20,057 bases of DNA, taken from NCBI GenBank assembly GCA_903952785.1, contig CAJBHC010000026.1, forward strand, positions 1-20,057, in the 5' to 3' direction. The stretch is from an uncultured bacterium (GTDB taxonomy: Bacteria > Patescibacteriota > Minisyncoccia > Phycocordibacterales > CAIZLB01). A program made the position numbers and the translations under genes. Below are positions 14,457-20,057 of the stretch, one piece after another. Numbering within the stretch: position 1 is the stretch's first letter; each line of letters starts with the position of its first letter. Below the pieces are notes generated by a model. That model ran no database searches. It saw only the letters and a list, made by a program, of their open reading frames with translations, and was not told the origin of the DNA.

Positions 14457-15590
14457 ATGAGAAAAATTCAATTAAGGGAGTCATATGAAAAGCAAGGTTT
14501 CTCTAAGCCTGTTTTTGAATATCGTCCTGATTGGCCATATATAAGTGTTGGATTTGGGGATGAGCAAGACTACTTTATTGAAAATCTCAGTTTGTTAATT
14601 TCTTCTGGTATGGGAATATCTAGTGCCCTTGCTTCTATTAATGTTTCAATTAAGGGTAAGAGATTAAGAAAGGTGACTGAAGCAATAGAGGGAATGGTCA
14701 ATGATGGATCACCACTGTGGAAAGCTTTTGAAAAGACTGATTTTTTATCGGAAAGAGTTATTTCTCTTATTCGCTCTGGTGAAGAAGCTGGGAGATTACC
14801 AGAGCATTTAAACTTGGTAACAATTCAACAACATAAAGAAAAGCTTTTTAATTCTAGACTTAAATCAGCTCTTTTGTATCCTGGAATTGTTTTGATACTA
14901 GCTTTTATTTTGGCGGTTGGTAGTTCTTGGATTATTTTACCTAAACTTGTTTCAATATTTCAAACTGCTAAAGGAACTTTGCCTGTAACCACTGTTATTT
15001 TATTATGGGTAGGGAATTTTTTGGCTAAATATGGAGCGATTGTTGTTCCTTCTGTTATTATAGCTTTATTATTAGTGGTCTTCTTTGTATTCTTTTTCAA
15101 AAAGACTAAATTTATAGGTGATTATATTCTTTTCTCTATTCCTGGGATTAGAACTTTAATACAAGGAGTTGAATTGGCTAGATTTGGTTATATCTTTGGG
15201 GTATTGCTACAGGCTGGTTTTCAGGTTAATGAAGCACTGGAATCTGTTAAAAAAGGTACATCTTACACTCAATATAGAAAGTTTTATAATCATCTACAGG
15301 AATGCATATCAAATGGTGATACTTTTAAAAATGCTTTATCTACTTATAAAAAGCCTGAGAGATATTTACCAATCCCGATACAGCAATTGATTTTATCATC
15401 AGAGAAATCTGGAAGATTGTCAGAAACTTTTATCAAAATAGGTGTTATTTTTGAAGATAAATCAGAGGCGATGTCTAGGGACCTTTCTACTGTATTAGAG
15501 CCTATAATCTTGATTGTCGTAGGTCTTGTTGTTGGTTTCGTCGTTCTAGCTATTATTGGACCAATTTATGGATTATCAAATCAAATATAA
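14457..15590 (+). CDS. pilC: Type IV pilus inner-membrane platform protein PilC (GspF family)
   Basis: 377 residues. It forms the membrane platform that PilB turns to lift pilins into the fibre. There are two repeated T2SSF domains, at about 40-165 (LSLLISSGMGISSALA, LIRSGEEAGRLPEHL) and about 240-365 (FGVLLQAGFQVNEALE, LILSSEKSGRLSETF). Membrane helices lie near 142-163, 190-213 and 346-370. The duplicated SGxxxGRL signature in both halves is diagnostic. The start is the only ATG fitting the operon spacing. The 3' end overlaps the next pilin gene by 23 bases, which suggests translational coupling. Confidence 0.94.
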   Translation: MRKIQLRESYEKQGFSKPVFEYRPDWPYISVGFGDEQDYFIENLSLLISSGMGISSALASINVSIKGKRLRKVTEAIEGMVNDGSPLWKAFEKTDFLSERVISLIRSGEEAGRLPEHLNLVTIQQHKEKLFNSRLKSALLYPGIVLILAFILAVGSSWIILPKLVSIFQTAKGTLPVTTVILLWVGNFLAKYGAIVVPSVIIALLLVVFFVFFFKKTKFIGDYILFSIPGIRTLIQGVELARFGYIFGVLLQAGFQVNEALESVKKGTSYTQYRKFYNHLQECISNGDTFKNALSTYKKPERYLPIPIQQLILSSEKSGRLSETFIKIGVIFEDKSEAMSRDLSTVLEPIILIVVGLVVGFVVLAIIGPIYGLSNQI

Positions 15591-16041
15591 TAAGAGGAAT
15601 ATTCTAAGAAGATTTTCTGGGGGTTTCTCCCTTATAGAGCTTTTGATAGTCATAAGTATTTTTTCTATTTTTGTAAGTATGTCAACGTCTACTTACTACA
15701 GCATGCGGGCTCATACTAATTTGGAATTATCCACAGGCAGTCTAGTTGAAGCAATCAGGTTTGCTCAATCCAGCGCGGAATCGGGGAAGGGTGATTCTAA
15801 ATGGGGTGTAAAAATTTTGACAAATCAAGTTATTATTTTCAAGGGTGATAATTATACAGCAAGAGATGTGTCTTTTGATGATACGCTTAACTTCTCTGGA
15901 GGAATTACTGCAAGTGGACTTTCTGAAGTTGTTTTCGATAAGATAACAGGTGTAACCACTATGGTTGGAACAGTTGTTTTAAGTAACGGTTCGGATAATA
16001 AGAATATAATTGTGAATGAGAAGGGTACAATTAATTATTAG
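15568..16041 (+). CDS. Type IV pilin-like protein (GspH/FimT-like minor pilin)
   Basis: 157 residues. The leader ends at G19 and the mature protein would start FSLIELL, with the conserved glutamate at mature position 5 (E24) and a hydrophobic helix (LIVISIFSIFVSM). After processing by a prepilin peptidase it would be assembled by PilB/PilC. The SLVEAIRFAQSSAESGK segment just after the helix resembles GspH/FimT minor pseudopilins, which often prime fibre assembly. The head domain is small and strand-rich. ATG 15568 was chosen over TTG 15556; both lie inside pilC. No SD is visible, so coupling to pilC is likely. Confidence 0.88.
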   Translation: MDYQIKYNKRNILRRFSGGFSLIELLIVISIFSIFVSMSTSTYYSMRAHTNLELSTGSLVEAIRFAQSSAESGKGDSKWGVKILTNQVIIFKGDNYTARDVSFDDTLNFSGGITASGLSEVVFDKITGVTTMVGTVVLSNGSDNKNIIVNEKGTINY

Positions 16042-16043
16042 TC

Positions 16044-16052
16044 TGATATAAT
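16044..16052 (+). promoter_or_regulatory. Extended -10 promoter overlapping the ATG of the large pilin
   Basis: TG-A-TATAAT is a perfect extended -10 whose last two bases are the A and T of the ATG at 16051. Transcription would start near 16059, so a transcript from here could use only the second in-frame ATG at 16081. It may be an internal promoter of the pilus cluster. Confidence 0.35.
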
Positions 16053-18249
16053 GAGGGTAAGTATTATTGCAAAAAAACTGATGAAAATTAAATCATATAA
16101 AAATTTAATATTTAAAAGAGGATTTTCACTAGTTGAGCTTTTGGTTTCAATTTCTATATTTCTAGTCTTCGTTATCGCTGTAACAGAAGTGACAACCAGT
16201 GTGTCTAAAGAGTCAAGAAATTCTGCCAATAAACAAAGAGCAGCTGTTTTAGCTGAGGAGGCTGTTGAGGCTGTTAGAAATATTCGTGATGCAAACTTTG
16301 ATAATCTAGTGGATGGAACCTATGGTTTAGCGACAACAAGTAATCAGTGGACTCTTTCTGGTACATCGGATTTAACAGATATTTTTACTAGGGTAGTAAC
16401 TATCTCTACAATAAATCCCAATCAAAAGAAGATTGATGTTCAATTGTCATGGACGGACCAAATATCGCCAACTAATTCTTTTTCACTTAGTACGTATCTT
16501 ACAAATTGGCGTGCGGTATTGAATGTTCAAGTTGGTTTGACTGTAAATAAATCTGTCATAAATCATGGAGGAACAAAAGTTGCAGCTGACTTTGCTCCAT
16601 TTCAGGTTGGCACAACAACTGTTACCCTTGGATCCGCTAATCTATTTGATGCGGGAACATATACCGTTTCTGAATCAACTGACCCAAATTATACTCAAAC
16701 TTTTAGCGGTGATTGTAATTCAAGTGGTGTTATTGACTTGGTTGCAAGCACTACTAATACCTGCCTAATAACAAATGAAGAAAAGCCTTCAATGTTAACG
16801 GTGACTAAGGCTGTTATTAATCACGGTCTATCTAAGGTTCCATCGGACTTTACGCTTAAGGTTGATACTAATCCTGTTGTCTCTGGTGCTACAAATGTTT
16901 TCAACTCAGGCGTCCATACTGTCTCTGAAATTGCAGATTCATCTTATGACGCAACTATTAGCGGAGATTGTAACGGAGCTGGCTCTGTGACCCTTTCTCC
17001 TAATACTACAAAAGCTTGTACAATAACAAATGAAGAAAAATCATCTTCAATAGTTGTAAATAAGACAGTTATAAATCATGGTGGAACAAAAGTGGCTTCA
17101 AACTTTGCACCGTATAAAGTTGGGGCGACAACTGTGACTTTAGGGGCAACAACTACTTTTGATTCTGGAAATTACACAGTTTCTGAAACTGTTGATCCTG
17201 CTTATACAGCAAGCTTTAGCGGTGATTGTGGAGGGGGTGGATCGGTAACTTTGACATCAGGTTCAACAAAAGTTTGTACTATTACAAACGAGGAAAACCT
17301 AGTTGTTCCCACTGTTACAACACCAACGGTTGCTTTTATTACAAATACTACTGCAACACTAGGTGCTAATGTCACTTCACTTGGTGTTCCAAATTCAATA
17401 TCTGCTAGAGGAACGTGTTGGGGAACAACAGCTTTGCCCACTACAAACTGTGTGGCTGAAGGGGGGACGGGAACTGGGGTATTTACTCAAGCGAGAACTG
17501 GATTTACTGCCGGAACTCCTTATTATTATAGAGGTTACGCAGTAAACACAACCGGTACTGGTTATTCTCCTGATGGTACCTTTACAACTGGAGCGACATG
17601 TTCTGTTGCTTCATCTTTGGTTGGCACTCCAACTTTATATAACAGTGCAGGTTCTGTTTCGGCTTTAGTGAACAAGCCTGCTGGAGTTGTGCAGGGGGAT
17701 ATTATGTTTGCCCATATTTTGCATTCAAATGGAACAGATAGATTAAATGGTATTCCAGTTGGATGGACTTTTGTGGCAAAACATAAAAGTGGTAGTAATA
17801 ATCAAGCTTTGTACTATAAGGTTGCTGGAGCGAGCGAGGGGTCAAGTTATACTTTTGGCTTGAGCGCAAGTTCAAAACTTGGTGTAACAATATCTGCATA
17901 TAGAGGATGTTTTGATACCGCTAATCCAATAGATGTTTTTACTAGTTTTGACTATGTTGTTAATAACACAACCTATAGAGCGGATACTTTGACTCTATCT
18001 TCGGCAAATACAACGGTTCTTATGTTCCCAAGTATTTTTAGTACAACGGTTAGAACTTTTGCAAACCCGCTCACCCAAGGTGGAGGTTGGACTGAAGACT
18101 ATGATCAAGGCTCTACAGCCTCAGACTTCTCAAGAGCTGCGTATCGTAAGTTTATCCCAGCATCAGGTTCAACGGGTGTCATTGATAGTATAGGAACGTC
18201 TGGAACAACTATTAAGCATGCTTTTGGTGTTGCATTAAGACCTTTATAA
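16051..18249 (+). CDS. Large modular pilin: type IV pilin N-terminus, three SpaA/CnaB-like repeats, fibronectin-like segment
   Basis: 732 residues, very large for a pilin. The prepilin site is G24, with mature FSLVELLVSIS and E5 at residue 29. A GspI/PilV-like segment follows, with AVLAEEAVEAVRNIRDANFD after the helix. Residues 163-245, 246-330 and 331-416 are three tandem repeats of SpaA-like prealbumin type. Each has a lysine, a glutamate and an asparagine in register (K167/E208/N242, K253/E293/N327, K338/E379/N413), the layout of self-crosslinking CnaB domains, plus a cysteine pair (GDC...CxITNEE). Residues about 417-510 resemble a fibronectin III-like or surface Ig-like segment, and 510-732 is an unrecognised strand-rich domain. 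Probably a minor pilin displaying an adhesin at the pilus tip (inference). The start may instead be M11 (16081), which would give a shorter leader. Confidence 0.85.
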   Translation: MRVSIIAKKLMKIKSYKNLIFKRGFSLVELLVSISIFLVFVIAVTEVTTSVSKESRNSANKQRAAVLAEEAVEAVRNIRDANFDNLVDGTYGLATTSNQWTLSGTSDLTDIFTRVVTISTINPNQKKIDVQLSWTDQISPTNSFSLSTYLTNWRAVLNVQVGLTVNKSVINHGGTKVAADFAPFQVGTTTVTLGSANLFDAGTYTVSESTDPNYTQTFSGDCNSSGVIDLVASTTNTCLITNEEKPSMLTVTKAVINHGLSKVPSDFTLKVDTNPVVSGATNVFNSGVHTVSEIADSSYDATISGDCNGAGSVTLSPNTTKACTITNEEKSSSIVVNKTVINHGGTKVASNFAPYKVGATTVTLGATTTFDSGNYTVSETVDPAYTASFSGDCGGGGSVTLTSGSTKVCTITNEENLVVPTVTTPTVAFITNTTATLGANVTSLGVPNSISARGTCWGTTALPTTNCVAEGGTGTGVFTQARTGFTAGTPYYYRGYAVNTTGTGYSPDGTFTTGATCSVASSLVGTPTLYNSAGSVSALVNKPAGVVQGDIMFAHILHSNGTDRLNGIPVGWTFVAKHKSGSNNQALYYKVAGASEGSSYTFGLSASSKLGVTISAYRGCFDTANPIDVFTSFDYVVNNTTYRADTLTLSSANTTVLMFPSIFSTTVRTFANPLTQGGGWTEDYDQGSTASDFSRAAYRKFIPASGSTGVIDSIGTSGTTIKHAFGVALRPL
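16537..17298 (+). repeat. Three tandem coding repeats of about 250 bp
   Basis: Units lie at 16537-16785, 16786-17040 and 17041-17298. Copies 1 and 3 are clearly more alike at the base level (shared ATAAATCATGG, GGAACAAAAGT and TTTAGCGGTGATTGT) than either is to copy 2. This suggests duplication of unit 1 or 3, or exchange between them. Confidence 0.85.
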
Positions 18250-18253
18250 AATT

Positions 18254-18778
18254 ATGAGAATTAATCTGTTAAACAAAAAATATAAAAAAGGATTTTCTCT
18301 CGTAGAGACAATTGTTTATATTGCAATTTTTTCGATTTTTATAACGGGGACAGTTTCATTTATGAGTGGCGTATCCGCTTCTAGGCTTAATAATCAGATG
18401 GTACTAGAAATAAATGATCAGGGGTCCAAGGTAATGAAAACAATCACACAGAGCCTTCGTAATGCAAGCCAGGTTAATAGCCCAACTATTGGGAATACAG
18501 CATTGAATTTAAGCTTAACTACCTCTTTGGCTACCACTAGTCCGACTGTTTTCTCTGAAATTGCGGGGGTCCTTTATATGACAGAAGGTTCCGGATCTGC
18601 CATAGCTTTGACTAACAACAAGGTTGTTGTTAGTGGTTTGTTGTTTTCAAACTTATCTCGTCCAAGTACTACTAATATAATAAAGATTAGTTTTACTTTA
18701 ACGAGTATTAATGCCAGCACAAGTCCCAGCGGTCAATATTCCTTCACTTTTAACGGTAGTGGTGGACTTCGAAGATAA
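18254..18778 (+). CDS. Type IV pilin-like protein (GspJ/PilW-like minor pilin)
   Basis: 174 residues. The prepilin site is G13, followed by FSLVETIVYIAIFSIFITG with E5 at residue 18. The next segment, LEINDQGSKVMKTITQSLRNASQV, resembles GspJ/PilW-type minor pilins. The head domain is Ser/Thr-rich and ends in a strand-rich part (QYSFTFNGSGGLRR). Start codon 4 bases after the preceding gene's stop. It is probably a component of the same tip complex as the other three pilin-like proteins. Confidence 0.85.
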   Translation: MRINLLNKKYKKGFSLVETIVYIAIFSIFITGTVSFMSGVSASRLNNQMVLEINDQGSKVMKTITQSLRNASQVNSPTIGNTALNLSLTTSLATTSPTVFSEIAGVLYMTEGSGSAIALTNNKVVVSGLLFSNLSRPSTTNIIKISFTLTSINASTSPSGQYSFTFNGSGGLRR

Positions 18779-18806
18779 TTTGATACTTTTTAATAAATAT
18801 TAAAAT

Positions 18807-19217
18807 ATGAATAATCCTATGAAAAATATAAACAAAGAAAACTTGAAAAAAGGTTTTTCAACTTTGTTTATTGTAATTATTTTGGGTGGAATTGCATTAT
18901 CCGTAGCTTTATCGCTATCTACAAGTAGTGTATGGTCAATAAAAGCAAGTAATGATACTAAAGATTCGAATAAAGCAAAATCCCTAGTCAACGCTTGTGC
19001 GGAAGTTGCACTTGAGGTAATGCGTGAAAATAACAGCTATGCTGGGACAGATAATGTTGTCCTAGATGGTAATACTTGTACATACACAGTTACAAATACT
19101 GGTGGAACAACAAGAGGGATAGTAATTTTTGGAACAGTTGGTGGTATTGTTAGAAAAATAGATATTACAACAAGTACCTTTAATCCATTGGTAATATCTT
19201 ATTGGCAAGAAAATTAA
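18807..19217 (+). CDS. Pilin-like protein lacking the conserved Glu5 (GspK/PilX-like position)
   Basis: 136 residues. The prepilin site is G16 followed by FSTLFIVIILGGIALSVALS, so mature position 5 is Phe instead of Glu. Loss of Glu5 is known for GspK, which caps the pseudopilus tip, though this protein is much smaller than GspK. After the helix, a region containing KAKSLVNACAEVALEVMREN carries one cysteine, and a second lies in NTCTYTV, so a disulfide is possible. It is the fourth and last pilin-like gene of the cluster. The start may be M1 or M5 (18819). It likely forms the end of the assembled tip complex (inference). Confidence 0.8.
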   Translation: MNNPMKNINKENLKKGFSTLFIVIILGGIALSVALSLSTSSVWSIKASNDTKDSNKAKSLVNACAEVALEVMRENNSYAGTDNVVLDGNTCTYTVTNTGGTTRGIVIFGTVGGIVRKIDITTSTFNPLVISYWQEN

Positions 19218-19289
19218 TTTATATTTTGTATTAATAAATATTAATTGATATACTTAATATAAATTAAATAATTGGCTTGGTTTAAAATT

Positions 19290-20057
19290 ATGTACAAAAT
19301 TTACAATATAATAAAAATCTTTAGTAAATGGTCTATTGAAAATCTATTGGTTCTTGGTGTCTTGATCTTTACTCCATTATGGATTTGGTTCGGCGCTAGT
19401 TTTGTATTAAAAATTCCCAATGATTATAGTTATAAAGCGGATATTGTGTCAGTTGATAACTTTTATGACAATGTAAGTGGGGAATACAGAGGAGAACAAT
19501 ACTCAAAAACTAACTTTTATTATGATGCCGTCTCTAGTGCTGGTAGAGTTGTCAACATCAAGGGTTTGTTCAATGTTCAGACGCTGGATGGTAGAACAAT
19601 TTTTAAATCGGAGCCAACTTACGGAATAGATAAATTTACAGGAGAGCATGTTAGTGGGGCGGGAGATTCTAATAGAGCGGGATATTTATTTGCGCCAAGA
19701 TGGCTTAAAAAAGGTCAGCCTTTTACCTTTTGGTATTTAAGTTGTAATGCTCCTTTAGATATGGAATATGTCGCTGAAGAAAATTTATACGGTCTGAAAG
19801 TTTTTAAATATAAGAAGAAAAACGCTGATCCGATTGATCAAACAGATTTACTTGGTTTTTTACCTGATGTGCCTGAGTCTAAGGGTGTTAAACTTGCAAG
19901 TGATTTGAACATGTGGGTAGAACCAGTTTCAGGACATCTGGTTAAATTAGAGGATTATTCAACTGATTATTTTTACTATGACATTAACACTGGTGCCAGA
20001 CTACATCCTTATAATAAATTCTTTAATACCTATACAGAGAACAGCGTTGTTACTCAA
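19290..20057 (+). CDS. DUF3068/PorA-like membrane protein, 3' end outside the window
   Basis: At least 256 residues, open to the window end. An N-terminal membrane helix lies at about 18-39 (LLVLGVLIFTPLWIWFGAS). A large outside region follows with a pattern seen in DUF3068 proteins: a Y.DA segment (NFYYDAVSSAGRV), GIDKFTGEHVSG, GYLFAPRWLKKGQPFTFWYL, the DMEYVAEENLYGLKVFKY strand pair, and WVEPVSGHLVKLEDY. In that family the C-terminal end carries a second membrane helix, expected beyond the window. Spacing from the last pilin gene is 72 bases with no terminator seen, so it may be part of the pilus operon or just downstream of it. Function is unknown. Confidence 0.6.
   Translation, partial: MYKIYNIIKIFSKWSIENLLVLGVLIFTPLWIWFGASFVLKIPNDYSYKADIVSVDNFYDNVSGEYRGEQYSKTNFYYDAVSSAGRVVNIKGLFNVQTLDGRTIFKSEPTYGIDKFTGEHVSGAGDSNRAGYLFAPRWLKKGQPFTFWYLSCNAPLDMEYVAEENLYGLKVFKYKKKNADPIDQTDLLGFLPDVPESKGVKLASDLNMWVEPVSGHLVKLEDYSTDYFYYDINTGARLHPYNKFFNTYTENSVVTQ

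Noticed and set aside
1..20057. UGA recoding as in some CPR lineages
   Set aside because: All major genes read through without internal TGA, and the 7885 gene ends at TGA at a natural protein end before a terminator.

Overview
The window looks like a fragment of an AT-rich, reduced bacterial genome, most likely a Candidate Phyla Radiation (Patescibacteria) member with a Parcubacteria-like character. This is inference from the gene set. It rests on a complete, compact type IV pilus assembly cluster, membrane proteins with very long Pro/Ser/Thr-rich stretches, a DUF5667-type protein beside an ECF sigma factor, and many unrecognised short proteins. The standard bacterial code fits: TAA, TAG and TGA all act as stops, so there is no sign of UGA recoding. 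No rRNA, tRNA or CRISPR array was seen. No stretch longer than 300 bases lacks a gene apart from the insertion element, which carries its own.

Layout. 1-2877: a 951-residue membrane-anchored protein that ends in a type IV pilin-like C-terminal domain. 3091-5099: two unrecognised exported or membrane proteins (one multi-pass, one lipoprotein-like), separated by a clear rho-independent terminator. 5151-7667: leuS, leucyl-tRNA synthetase. 7668-7884: an intergenic stretch with an exact 13-bp tandem repeat and a series of hairpins, ending in a terminator. 7885-9414, minus strand: an unrecognised 156-residue protein and mltG, an endolytic murein transglycosylase. 9470-11640, plus strand: an ECF sigma factor, its probable membrane partner (DUF5667-like), and a small helical protein.

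11798-12732: a single-domain response regulator gene split by a small IS200/IS605-type insertion sequence. The last 17 codons survive on the far side of the element, and removing 563 bp restores the frame exactly. 12790-20057: a type IV pilus cluster made of pilB (assembly ATPase), pilC (inner-membrane platform), four pilin-like genes and the start of a DUF3068/PorA-like membrane protein. The second pilin-like protein is very large. It carries three tandem SpaA/CnaB-like repeats, a fibronectin-like segment and an unrecognised C-terminal domain, so it is a candidate pilus-tip adhesin.

How the parts may work together. The cell-surface theme dominates: pilus assembly, pilin-like and lipid-anchored proteins, and peptidoglycan remodelling by MltG. 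The sigma factor and its membrane partner could couple an envelope signal to transcription. The broken receiver gene sits directly upstream of pilB and may once have regulated the pilus. Several genes (leuS, mltG, the 77-residue protein and perhaps the first gene) have promoter-like -10 boxes so close to the start codon that their mRNAs would be leaderless or nearly so. The two unrecognised genes at 3091 and 7885 are visibly richer in G+C than their neighbours and may have a different history.
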